A stretch of 17,649 nt of DNA from contig JAAMXY010000006.1 in the NCBI GenBank assembly GCA_019677205.1, forward strand, positions 1-17,649, given 5' to 3'. The first letter of the stretch is position 1; each line of letters starts with the position of its first letter. The notes beneath the pieces were generated by a model. That model worked only from the letters and a program-made list of their open reading frames with translations. It did not search any database and was not told where the DNA came from. Positions 1 through 9,632 of this stretch are shown one piece after another. The translations under genes and the position numbers were made by a program. Source of the DNA: Pinguiococcus pyrenoidosus. Taxonomy: Eukaryota; Sar; Pinguiophyceae; Pinguiochrysidales; Pinguiochrysidaceae.

Positions 1-355
1 TGGGTTGGTCTCATGGACGCGCGCTGGAGCGCTCGCAGTCGCCTCTCTTGGAGCCGCCCGGTGCCGCTGTCGACCACGCGTGGTATTCTGCTGTGTCACA
101 GCTGAAAAGCGCAAGGAACGCGCGTTGTGCGCGCAGAGTCCGTTGTGTTTGCAGGTTTAAAGCCACTTGTCCACCGGTTCTGAGGCTTTCACGAGCACGC
201 CAACGGACACGCAGCAGCTCTGAGCTCTCGCAGTCGTCGCACGCGGCGCGCGCTGGCGGCTCCTTTGCAAACAAATTGCGTTGCTGGAAGTTGAGGGCGC
301 ACGATCTTGCGTCTTTGATGCTCGGGGAGAGAGTTGAGACATCTTCTTCTGCGCG

Positions 356-1735
356 ATGCCCAAGCGACGAATGGCTGCAAGCAGCTTCGGCGATCCAGCT
401 CGAAGACCTCGCAGGCGTTCTCCTCGGATTGCGAATCTCGTGGCGGAGGAGCGACGCGCTTTCCTTGAGAAGTTGTCCGTCCACGGACCGGCAGCGTTTC
501 AGCACGCGTCTTGCAATCTTCAGAGGGATCAGCGTGTGGTTCGGACGGTGATCACCATGGACGCGACGATGTATCGATTCGCTGACCCAAGCCTGAAGAA
601 CGACGTGGCCTTCGTCTGCTCCTGCGTGGTCAAGAACTGGGAAGTCTACCTGCACCTGCAGCCGTCCATGAGGCAGAACGAGACCGTGGCCTTGGAGCTG
701 GTAGCCTGCCATCCTTGTCTGTACCCCATCCTTCCCAGAAGCCTCCGCGCAAATCGGAAGGTTGTGCTCAAGGCCACGGAGGGGTGCATCCATGCGTTGC
801 CGTACTGCGCGGAAGAGCTCCAGAACGACCGTGCGTTTCTCTTGCAAGTGCTGGATGTGCAGCCGCTGGCGTTCTTGTACGCCCCGGAGCATCTGCAGCA
901 CGACCGAGAGCTTGCGCTGCGAGCAGTCGCTGCGTGCAAGAACTTGTACATGGAGGAGTACGACATGCTCGAGATCGAACTGCTCGTCGTCAGCATGCCG
1001 GAGCAATGGTGTGACGATGCGGAGATCATGCTGTTCGCAGGCCGGATATCTCCGCATGCCATCCGCTTCGCTTCGGACCGCCTCACGAAGGACCGGAAGT
1101 TTATCCTTAGCGCCATCGAGTTCGGCTCGGGGTGCTTCACGTACGCTTCAAGGGCGCTGCAGCGTGATAGGGAGTTCCTCCTGGAATGCCTCAGCGTCAA
1201 CGGCAACATCCTACGGTACTGCCCCGCCGACATGTGCGACAGCAAGGAGATCGTCCTTCAAGCTGTGCGGCGTGGCTTCTGGGCATATCGGTATGCCTCT
1301 GACACGTTGAGGAACGACGCTGACGTCTACCTGGCGAGGCTGGAAGAGTTTGGCTACGTTGCACAGCCGGAGGTGCCCCGGAGTCTCCGCGGGGATCGAG
1401 CTTTTGTTGCCAAGATGATCTCCCTTGACGCAAACGTCCTGCGGCTCCTGAGGCCCGATGAGCTGCAGCAGATGGTCTGGACAGACCTGGAGATGATGCG
1501 ACATGTCGTGGAAACCTGTCTTCGCCAAAACATCCCCGACCGGATGATGGTGCGCTGGCTGGAGCCGGGATACGTGGCGCGCGTGAACATGTGGTTCGCC
1601 CTGCTCCATCAAGGCCGTCGAGCGAGGTTTGGCGAGAAGCACGCGATGTACTGCTCGTACCCAGTGACCACCAAGACGACGTTCGTGGATTTGGGCTGGT
1701 ACCTGCGAGAGGATCTGAATGGGAGAGTGGGTTAG
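356..1735 (+). CDS. DUF4116 repeat protein, 459 aa, single exon
   Basis: The protein is built almost entirely from DUF4116-type repeats, an alpha-helical repeat family expanded in many algae and protists with no established biochemical role. Helical units recur from about residue 28 to 350 with the pattern 'LRxDRxFLLxxLxxxxxxLxYAxxxL'; clear examples are NDRAFLLQVLDVQPLAFLYA, HDRELALRAV, QRDREFLLECLSVNG and RGDRAFVAKMISLDANVLRL. The N-terminus is short and basic (MPKRR...RRPRRRSPR), possibly a nuclear signal. The last 90 residues leave the repeat pattern and carry an aromatic/basic segment. I see no signal peptide or membrane helix. The ATG at 356 is the first in frame, and no introns are needed. 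The neighbouring gene converges on it. The family call is firm; function is unknown, and protein-protein interaction is only inferred from the solenoid-like repeats. Confidence 0.85.
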   Translation: MPKRRMAASSFGDPARRPRRRSPRIANLVAEERRAFLEKLSVHGPAAFQHASCNLQRDQRVVRTVITMDATMYRFADPSLKNDVAFVCSCVVKNWEVYLHLQPSMRQNETVALELVACHPCLYPILPRSLRANRKVVLKATEGCIHALPYCAEELQNDRAFLLQVLDVQPLAFLYAPEHLQHDRELALRAVAACKNLYMEEYDMLEIELLVVSMPEQWCDDAEIMLFAGRISPHAIRFASDRLTKDRKFILSAIEFGSGCFTYASRALQRDREFLLECLSVNGNILRYCPADMCDSKEIVLQAVRRGFWAYRYASDTLRNDADVYLARLEEFGYVAQPEVPRSLRGDRAFVAKMISLDANVLRLLRPDELQQMVWTDLEMMRHVVETCLRQNIPDRMMVRWLEPGYVARVNMWFALLHQGRRARFGEKHAMYCSYPVTTKTTFVDLGWYLREDLNGRVG

Positions 1736-2305
1736 CTAGCACACGCAGCACGCCGGCCTCGGTGTCACCAGTCAAGTCCGAAGTGGAGAAGGTGGCGAGC
1801 CTGTCCTGAGTCCAACGTTTGGGATCAAGAAGAAGAGGACTTAGGACGGTGAGAATCTTCCGAAATCCTAGACTTGGGGGCGAACCGGAACGGCGCGGAC
1901 TTTTTTTCCTGCCGAGGCTTTTCCTTTCCCATATGCGAGTGGTGTACAGGACGAACAAGCTGAAACCAAGCAAAGACTTCTTCGCGCGGCGCGCAAAACA
2001 GAGAGGGAGGCGGAGAGAGGGAGAGAGAGAGGGGAGGGGGAGAGAGAGAGAGGGAAAGAGAGGAAGAAATCCAGAGAGGCAAAAAGACACACAAAGACAG
2101 AGAAAAGCTCGTGGGCAGTGACAGAGCGAGCCTGCCAAGGCCGTGCTGCTGCCCTCCTCTGGAAGGAGAAGCGCGAGGTACGAGACTTGCGACGAAACGT
2201 CCTTTTGGCTCTGTCTTGTTCGACATCGATAGATAGACTCTCTGAAAAAAAGAACCATCCGACGGAGATCACGCACATACATACACAGAAACAGGAAGAC
2301 ATCTT
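1736..2305. repeat. Convergent intergenic region with GA-rich low-complexity tract
   Basis: This is the 570-bp gap between the 3' ends of the DUF4116 gene (+) and the DUF4114/Pro-Thr-Ser gene (-). From about 2000 to 2105 the + strand is almost pure purine, with runs of GAGAGAGG type. Short reading frames across it on both strands are low-complexity artefacts. I see no gene here. Both 3' UTRs and polyadenylation signals must lie in it. Confidence 0.7.
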
Positions 2306-5300
2306 CTACACTTGACTTGTGAACTGCTTCTCCTCGTCGTCTTTTTCCCCTTCTTCCTTCTCTGACGCCAACGGGCTCATCGTTGGCCGAACTGGCGCCG
2401 GAGAGAGTCCAGCAGCTTCACGAAACTCGACGCCCTCCGATGGCTTGTCAAACTTGAACCTCTTCTGCAGCTTCCTCTTGGGGAAAATGTCATTGATATC
2501 GATGGACTTATCCTTGGCATGCTGCGCCTGCGACGACGGAGTCAGCATGTCGTCCTCAGTGGTGAACTTCTTGTGGTCCGCGATGGTTCTAGCCGCCGCC
2601 AGCTTCGACCACTTGCTGTCGTAGATGTTCTTGCCGGTCTGTCGCCGCGGCTTCCTGTCATGGGTCTTGTACATGAGGAAGCAGCAGCCGAAGACCATCG
2701 TCACACTGACAATGGCCGCAATGGTCATGGGCGTGATCTCCACCGACGTGTCGTCCGCCTTGGGCTCGGCAGTCGGCGTCTGCGTTGAGAGGTCTCGCTC
2801 CGTCGGACTGTGGGACGGGTGCAACGTCGGCTCCAAGGTCGTCGGACTGCCCGTAGGCGGCGCCCAGATGGTCGGCGACGAGCTGGGCTCGATGGTCGGG
2901 CCGGACGTCGGTGCCATCGTCGACTCGATGACGGCCGAGTTGGACCAGGGCCGGCCTCCGTCGATGAGGATCTCATTCTCGTACACGATCCGCCCCTCGC
3001 GGAAGGGAATGAAGGCGATCTCTTCGCCGTGTTCCAACGACACCGTGAAGACCGTCTCCCCTGCTAGTCGGCGTCTTCCACGCCGGCGTCGAACGCTTAG
3101 CGGATCCTCTTCATCGTCGTCGATGATGACAACAAAGTCCGACAGGGGCTCCGTATCCGGCTCCATCCGCAGCCGCATGGGGAACGCGGGGCCGCCCTGG
3201 TGCGCAAAGCGATACGACGTCCGCGGATCGGTGATGAGCGCCAAACCAGGATTCGCCTCTCCTTCCGGGAACACCACGCCATCGGTGTTGCTGGAGAAGA
3301 AGAAGCCCTGGTCGGAGTCCACGGCGATCTCCAGATCCACCTCTTCCAGCACGGTCGGTGTCGCACTGGGCTTCGTGGTGGGCAGAGCTGATGGAGTCAT
3401 GGACGCCACTTGCGTTGGCGACGCCGACGGATAGCTGGAGGCGATGTCCGTCGGGGCTTGGGATATCACCTGGGATGGCACGAGCGATTCCCGCAGCGTG
3501 GGAATGTGGCTCGGGAGCGTCGAAGGCATGCGCATCGACGGGACCGCGGTCGGTTCTAGCGTCGGCCACGACGTGGGAACGGACGACTCCAGCCCCGTCG
3601 GCGTTTCAGACACCGTGACCGTGGGACTCGGAGATGGTGCGTACGTCGGCCCGGCCGACGGCTTCGTGGTGGGTGCCACGGACGGCAACCAAGAAGGCGA
3701 CGACGTGGGCAGCCAGGACGGTGCGGAACTTGGCGTCGTCGTCGGCGTCCAGGAAGGCGTCGAGGTCGGCATCCACGAAGGTCGCATGGACGGCGACGAC
3801 GTTGGCTCCGGTGTCACGCAGGTCGTGCCGGAGCACAGATTCGACGCGCAGTCTCCGTGCGCCACGCAGGTGAAGCCTTCGGCGCAGCCGGGGCAGGAGC
3901 CGCCGCAGTCGATGTCAGACTCGTCTCCGTCCTTGACGTTGTTCTTGCAGGTGATGATGGAAGGGGCCGCGGTCGGCGACTCGCTGGGAACCGTGGGCTC
4001 CATCGTTGGCGTCAACGACGGCGGTGCGCTTGGCACGGCGGTAGGAGGGCTGCTCGGAGCGCTGGTCGGCGCCCACGTTGGTGGCGACGACGGCAGCGAC
4101 GACGGGAGACTCGTAGGGGCAGAGCTTGGCTTCCACGTTGGCGGCGCAGAGGGGGCTCCCGACGGCGTCCAGGAAGAGGCCACCGTAGGTGGTGTAGTCG
4201 GCGGTGCGGTTGGGGACGAAGACGGAGGTCCCGTGGGCGCTTCCGACGCTGGGGTGATGGGTTGCTCGGTTGGACTGGGGGTGGGCGCCCTCGTTGGGTA
4301 TGCGCTTGGGGTGACGCTGGCAAAGACGGAAGGCGCAGCGCTCGCGACTATGGTCGGCCCCGGAGTGGGTTCCAGCGTGCTCGGAGCTCTGGACGGCACT
4401 GAGCTTGGGGACGCGGATGGAGCAGACGTTGGCGAAGTCGACGGCGCGATGGAAGGGGAGCCAGACGGTGGCAGCGTCGCCTTCTGCAGACTCGCGCTGG
4501 TGGTGCTGAAGATCGTGTCGTCGTTGGCCACGGCTCCGCTGACAAGCTCGACGAAGAAGATGACGTCGTTGATGTCTCTATCTCCTCCGTCCGGCCGGTC
4601 TGCGGTGGCGGAGAGGTCTGGTGAGCGGTTCGACTGCCTAGGTGGAGCGTACAACAACCGAGGCGAAGAGCAACACCAGCGACTTGCCTTCAAAGCCGTA
4701 CAAATAGACCGGCGGCACCACCGTCTCGGCGAGGATCGTCGCGCAATTGACCTTGCCATCCAAGTTAAGCTCCGATACGGAGAAGTGGACGTCTTCAAGA
4801 TCGTAATCGATGTTGGGGGAAGCCGCTTGGAAGCCATCGCCGCCGTATCTGCCCCTCCAGGCATCGGGGAAGAGCACGAAGAGCATGCGGGACCCCGCCG
4901 GAAACGTGGTGGTCAACGTGTACTCGTTGCCCGGCACCTGGTAGTACTCCAGCTGGATCGTGGTTCCCGCGGATACATAGTCTTTGTCAATCCGAGGAAA
5001 CGGGATGATGAAGGCCTGCGCGCAAGGAGAAGCGGTTCGAAAGTGAGGGACATCCATTCAAAACCCGCATCAGTATCGGGAGCGGTTGCCGCTGCTCCCC
5101 CCGCCGGGTGCGCTGCTCCTGCGCACCTGGTTGGCGTCCACCCAGTCGTGAAAGTCGTCCGGGCTGACCTCCGGCACGGGGATGGTGATGTCGGACGGGT
5201 CCCAGGAGATGTAGCCAAGCGCATTCTGGAAGCTTCCTCCCTCCTTCACGAAGGTGATCCGCACTTCGCTCGGCTCGTCGAACGTGAGGGACTTGGCGCC

Positions 5301-5585
5301 TGCCAGCAGCTCGTCTCGGAACGGGTGGCTGGTGTTGTCGATGCTCACGCCCTTGGGCAGAATGTGGTTGTTCAGGTTGTCAATGAGCGTGTCGAAGTCG
5401 TCGTCGCCGTAGGTAGGACTGTCTTGGCGGAAGCGGCTGTTGCCTTCCAGCTCCACTAGCACCCCGTCCTCGTAGGCCAGCTGGTTGCCAAAGAGCCACT
5501 CGGAGTCGGTGACGAAGAAGGCAGCTCCCTGGCCCAGCAGCGCGCCCAAAACCGACAGGAAGGCGAAGCCAGCACGAAAACCCAT
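2306..5585 (-). CDS. Secreted type I membrane protein: DUF4114/LruC-like domain, Pro/Thr/Ser stalks, Cys-rich module (1026 aa, 3 exons)
   Basis: Exons on the minus strand are 5585-5127, 5015-4688 and 4599-2306. The first in-frame ATG is at 5585. Residues 1-24 form a signal peptide (MGFRAGFAFLSVLGALLGQG). Residues about 40-285 match the DUF4114/LruC pattern: 'EGGSFQNALGYISWD', then 'FPAGSRMLFVLFPDAW', then 'YGFED-RPDGGDRDINDVIFFVE', an acidic motif typical of extracellular, probably calcium-binding modules. Pro/Thr/Ser repeats follow (about 305-477). A Cys-rich module at about 480-523 contains DGDESDIDCGGSCPGC and is followed by a second stalk. A compact domain at about 679-822 carries an RRRRGRRR site at 766-773. 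A short third stalk, a membrane helix at about 884-906 and a 120-residue basic/acidic cytoplasmic tail complete the protein. The likely role is a cell-surface adhesin or cell-covering protein; this is inference. Confidence 0.85.
4600..4687 (-). other. GC-AG intron (88 nt) in the DUF4114 domain
   Basis: On the minus strand the exon edge reads AAG|GCAAGT, the textbook GC-AG donor, and the acceptor is CCACCGCAG. Its length is the one that restores frame and joins G|AC into an Asp codon. This creates YGFED-RPDGGDRDIND, the expected DUF4114 motif. No GT donor nearby gives both the correct frame and an intact motif. Confidence 0.75.
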
Positions 5586-5848
5586 TGCAAGAAACGGGGG
5601 GCTTGACGGCAACAAAATGCAAGGTCCGCGGTCCTAGGTGCAGCCAAGCTTCTCAGAGGTTCATGGGGGCTGCCAAGCACTCCTTTTCCGATGCCACCTG
5701 CCGCCTGCGGCGTGACCAAACGACGCGACGGATCGAGGATTGCTGCAGATTGCTGCATCGCATCCGCAGCAACGATGAAACGTCTCAGCTCAAATTCAAA
5801 GAACAAGGAGCTAGGGGCGTTGGACAGCGGGATAGTGTTTCGGTCGCC

Positions 5849-5924
5849 CAACCAATCAGGGGACGTTGATAGGAGGGGTGAAAGGAAGGGACAGGGCTTT
5901 GGCGCTCCGTGATCTGATTGGTTG
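5849..5924. promoter_or_regulatory. Paired CCAAT boxes as an 11-bp inverted repeat
   Basis: CAACCAATCAG at 5849-5859 is perfectly repeated in reverse as CTGATTGGTTG at 5914-5924, with 54 bp between. Both contain a CCAAT pentamer, the site of NF-Y-type factors. They lie about 265-340 bp upstream of the start codon at 5585 (minus strand), a usual distance for a promoter element. The repeat is visible; the regulatory role is inferred. Confidence 0.4.
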
Positions 5925-6409
5925 AGGAGGCAAGAGTTCGAATGCCTTCTAATTCCAAATGAACCATGTATATGGTGAAATTGGGATTCATGGTTGTACA
6001 CAACAAAAAAGCTTTGATACCGTGTTTCCCCCACTGACAAGCACTGGATGCTGCTTTGGATTCGGAAAATTTCAATCGGCTTGCTTGATTCGCATTCTTC
6101 ATGTGTTGTACAACCACGTTCGCCAATCGCACGCCGGGAAGTATTTGCGAAGCCAGCAACACGGCAACGGTTTCATCTCAACTTATGTCAGGTCCTGACT
6201 CCGCCAACTGTGCCGCTCTCGCCATTGATCTTTGCCACCAGCCACCAGCCATAAAGAACCAGTAGATACTGTACTGCAAGGTTTGGTGCAACACGCCGCT
6301 TGTCGAGCTTTCGGCCAGTCCTGAGAACAAAAGATTGCATAGATAGAGATCTCTTCTCAGCGTTGGCGCTGAGCGAGATATCCCTGATGTCAACAGTTTT
6401 GGTCATGGA

Positions 6410-6447
6410 GCCTTTGGGACATGGCTAGGCCTTTGGGACATGGCTAG
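6410..6447. repeat. Perfect 19-bp tandem duplication
   Basis: GCCTTTGGGACATGGCTAG occurs twice head to tail, at 6410-6428 and 6429-6447, without a mismatch. It lies in non-coding sequence downstream of the SET gene stop and looks like a recent slippage or duplication. Confidence 0.9.
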
Positions 6448-6641
6448 AAACATGGGTGGGATTGGCGGTGCGAAGTGGAAGGTGTCCACGCTGGGCTGTG
6501 TCATGCCAGCCAAGCCTCGACGGCGTTCCCAACTCAAGCTTCCAGGACAGATCTTCTCCTCGGGGGAGCCCGTGCTTCGCATTTTACGCCGAGAGCGAAA
6601 GACTCCGTAGATTTCCGTAGGTCTACTTGGAGGTAAGGATC

Positions 6642-6666
6642 TTCTTCTTCTTCTTCTTCTTCTTCC
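6642..6666. repeat. (TTC)8 microsatellite
   Basis: Eight TTC units lie about 40 bp beyond the stop codon of the SET gene. On the transcribed strand this is a GAA repeat, probably within the 3' UTR. Confidence 0.85.
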
Positions 6667-6702
6667 ATGGTCTTCTACTTCGTGATTTTGCTTTGTACGG
6701 AC

Positions 6703-8738
6703 TCAGACTTTGGGACAAAGGGAGGGCCACAACTTCTCGACATCTTCTTTCTTTACATACTCGGCACCGTGATCGTAAGAGCGGATGTTCAACTGAAACT
6801 CCGCACGATACCGGGCCATGAAGCGCCGGCGACCGCCCCCAAACACAATTTTGTGCATCTGCAAGGCGTCGCGAGCCAGCTTCTTTCCGTAGCGCACCAT
6901 CTCCGCCTGGCCGGTCGCCGCGTAAGACAGCGCGCTCTGCACCAGAATCATCACGGTCATCTCATCGTTTGGCGGGAGATGGCGCCTGTCCAGAAGTTTT
7001 GGTTTTGGGTGGTTGTTGCGTTAGGAGGGGCGTGGCCAAAGGTTCGGAAAAGGCCGAGGTCAGCAGCGCGAGCGGCAGATGATGCGATGTGCGGGCAGCT
7101 ACCTACCTACAAAACTTTAAACAGGTATCCCACCGCGTGCAGGCCTCCTCGTGCCTGCCCATCTCGCCGAGCGTGATGGCCGTCATGAGATTGATTTGGT
7201 ACAGATCGCATCGACACCAATGCTGATCCTCCTCGTCATCCTCGCTCCGGCGCCCCCCGGCGAAGATGAAGTAGGAAGCGATCTTGTTCTCCAGCAGGCT
7301 CAGCGTGTCGAGGCGCTCTTGCAGCGGCCATATCGATATGATCTCCCTCTGCTTCGCGGAGTCCAAAATCGGCCCGGGCGCTGCATCCTGATCGTCTGTC
7401 CCAACCAGACCAGCAAGCGAGATACACAACACGTAAGCCTAGCTGCACATCGATCGAGCAGAACTCTTTGGCTGCGCTGCTCAGGACATGACCTACCATC
7501 GCTCTCGACTGACGTATCGCAGGAGCTGAAGTCCATGTTCAGCGCTCCGTCGATCACCCGGTTGCCCTCACAGAGTAGCTCGTGCTCCACGTAGCTGATG
7601 CAAAGCTCCTCGCCGCTTGGCACCGGTCGATTGGTCCGAAAGAAGGAGATGTCGCCAACGGAGTACCTCGACACGTTCGGATCGCAGCAGTGGTTGTAGT
7701 AGCAGGCCATGGACGGTCCCGCGTACAGCGCCGTTGCGGAAAGCTCCGAGAAGCCCTTGGCCGAGGGATACGACAGCAGCTCCGGAGACGTCGCGATGTG
7801 CATGCAATTGTACCGGACCTTGTGCGGCAGAAGATGCGCCCTTTGAATGCCAGCCTTGGTCAAGTCTCCAATCAGCCTGTCGATCCGCGCCGCTACCGGG
7901 GGAGAAGGGAACACACAAGAGAGGAAAAAAGAGATGAGCTCGGCTGCCAACATGGTCCTTCAAGTCTCTCCCTTCCCCCTCTCTCCCGTTCGCTGCCTTT
8001 CTTACCAACTTCGGCATCCTGGCAGGTCCAGAGCGGTAGCCGCGCTTGCTCTGCAGTGGTGCGTGGGAAGAGCTCCTGAATGCCTGCCGCGGTCCACATG
8101 GTCGGCGCCCTCTTGAGCTTGCGTCCCAGCTCCAGCACCAGCAGCCCCACTTCCAAGGATCCCCGCGGTGCTTCTCCTGCAAGGGCACCACCTGAGCTCT
8201 CCTGCGAGGCCTCAGGTGGAGCCTCTATCGGAAATTGCAGCGCCTCACCACTCTCCTGTGCGTCCGGCGTTCCCGATGCTTCCGACTCCTCCGTTTTGAT
8301 CTCCCTCCGCCTGCGCTTCCGCCGATGCCCCGTGGCCCCGTTGCTCTTCGTCTCGTACTCCTGCACCTCCCAATCCATCACCAGCGCCACCGGTCTGGCG
8401 ATGGCGAGGAGCGTGCCTTCCTGGAGGTCCTTGGCGGCTGCGAAGCCCTTCCCATGCGGCGTGTCCACAACCGTCTGCGCTTCCGGCTCCAGACGCTCGC
8501 GCTGCTCCTTGCTCGGAAACGGCAGTTCAGGCTGGCGAGCAGCAGCGCGGTTAGAGCGGCGCTCCCACTCGCGCGTCACGGGGGAGCACTGCGCACTTCG
8601 CAGGCGAACCCCGGCGCCGAGACGCACCTTTGGCCCGCCGGGCTCTCTCCGACTCCTCTCCACCACCTTGCGCGCCTCCCTGAGCAGCGCGACCACCGTG
8701 GTGCCACAGTCCTCCACCTCGGACGGCTTGGCGCTCAT
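6703..8738 (-). CDS. SET-domain protein lysine methyltransferase, SMYD/Set5-like (566 aa, 4 exons)
   Basis: Exons on the minus strand are 8738-8006, 7892-7497, 7395-7107 and 6985-6703, totalling 567 codons. The SET domain is split. Its N-terminal part is at residues 90-123 (TPHGKGFAAAKDLQEGTLL). About 120 residues of insertion follow, with a basic nuclear-signal-like stretch (RRKRRRR, near 139) and acidic/Ser-rich sequence. The catalytic half then contains NHCCDPN (311-317) and GEELCISY (338-345). The C-terminal 200 residues are helical and resemble the TPR-like tail of SMYD-type enzymes (GEMGRHEEACTRWDTCLKF, LVQSALSYAATGQAEMV). No MYND zinc-finger cysteine cluster is visible. The likely reaction is SAM-dependent lysine methylation; the substrate is unknown. 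An alternative first exon at 9141-9009, with a GTAAGA donor and acceptor at 8822, would join in frame and add 73 residues. Confidence 0.85.
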
Positions 8739-9444
8739 GGCGCCCGCGAGCTGTGCGCGCACGGGGGACTGGAACGCGGTACTGTCGCAGAATTGCGCTC
8801 CGGAGGCACGCAGCCTGAGCGCTGGAAAGTACAAATCGCGAATCTATCCTTCGCTCTGATACGCGGGGATTCCGCTTTCTCCTTTGGCAGCTGTTGCAGC
8901 GCTATGGATCAGGCACTGCAATTGCCTCTGCCAATTGCACCAGTGTCCTTGCACCATTGGACAATGCTGCTTGGTGGGATGCTTCCAGCGACTTGTTGTG
9001 GCTCTTACATAAAAGAATTGCGTGACGAAGCAGTTGTCTTTGCACCCAGGCTATTTTCGTCGGGTTGGCCACTTCTGCCCTTGCGGGCGGGCGCCTGCCG
9101 TCTTCTGATGCATCTTCGTCTGGCACGGTGGGATCGTCCATGATCGCCGCGCTCTGAAACCAGCCGTGCCTCGCGCCATATGCCCGTACGCTTTAGCTAT
9201 TTAGACTTTGCTTGCATGCTGCCTTGAGTCGAGCGAGCGAGCGACCACGGGCGCCGCCCGGCGCGTTGACTTGGGCTGGTAAACCTCTGTATGGACTTCG
9301 ATGTCGGCGGCTCCCCTTTCAACTCAGATTTCAGATGATGTATGAAGTGTGTAGTTCGTGTTCACTCCAGCGTCGAGGGCGAGGCAGAAGCAACGGGAGC
9401 AACGGGATAAAGCAGAACAGGCAGGCCAAGCTTGGAAAACCGAC

Positions 9445-9490
9445 GGCCGTGACAGATGGCCGTGACAGATGGTCGTGACAGATGGTCGTG
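9445..9490. repeat. 13-bp tandem repeat, 3.5 copies
   Basis: The unit GGYCGTGACAGAT occurs at 9445-9457, 9458-9470 and 9471-9483, followed by a partial fourth copy. It sits directly before the AT-rich island and about 270 bp upstream of the eIF4E start codon. Confidence 0.9.
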
Positions 9491-9497
9491 GAATGGG

Positions 9498-9632
9498 CAA
9501 AAAGATTCAATATTTCAAAATGATAAAGTACTTGAATTTAAATAGGAAATTAAAATCTTCGAATAATTCTAACTAAAACTTTACGTAACGAAAGACATGA
9601 CAAATACGCTACTTAATAGGAATACGTATCTA
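9498..9632. other. AT-rich island in GC-rich DNA
   Basis: About 135 bp are dominated by A and T (for example CTTGAATTTAAATAGG), in sharp contrast to the GC-rich surroundings. It lies about 130-260 bp upstream of the eIF4E start and has no reading frame of note. It could be promoter DNA, an unwinding element, or inserted organellar or viral DNA; the sequence alone does not decide. Confidence 0.6.

Larger units (their letters stand above)
5586..6702. other. Intergenic region (1.1 kb), no gene seen
   Basis: This gap lies between the 5' end of the DUF4114 gene and the 3' end of the SET gene, both on the minus strand. Reading frames here are short, start mostly at non-ATG codons and show no family features. 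It holds two inverted CCAAT boxes (5849-5924), a 19-bp tandem duplication (6410-6447) and a TTC microsatellite (6642-6666). The part nearest 5585 should hold the promoter of the DUF4114 gene. Confidence 0.6.

Noticed and set aside
11-1057. 348-codon open frame on the minus strand over the DUF4116 gene
   Set aside because: No family features and opposite to a clear conserved repeat protein; long antisense frames are expected at this GC content.
1868-2302. Minus-strand frames rich in Ser-Leu-Pro over the GA-rich tract
   Set aside because: They are translations of the low-complexity CT/GA repeat.
4619-4687. Very small introns (19-25 nt, GTTGTT or GTACGC donors) between exons 2 and 3 of the DUF4114 gene
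   Set aside because: They keep frame but leave about 20 extra residues inside the DUF4114 motif; the 88-nt GC-AG intron restores the motif and matches the other intron sizes.
3444-5459. 671-codon open frame on the + strand opposite the DUF4114/Pro-Thr-Ser gene, with repeated Val-Gly-x-x-Asp-Gly units
   Set aside because: It is the reverse reading of the Pro/Thr/Ser repeats in a GC-rich gene, crosses both introns of the real gene and shows no domain. Its regularity comes from the repeat on the other strand.
5930-5955. GAGTTCGAAT resembling a tRNA T-loop
   Set aside because: The flanks do not form a T-arm with acceptor stem, and no D- or anticodon arm can be drawn upstream; it is a short palindrome.
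8235-9143. 302-codon + strand frame over the 5' part of the SET gene and its spacer
   Set aside because: Composition is that of antisense reading and no motif is visible; the minus-strand gene explains the coding signal.
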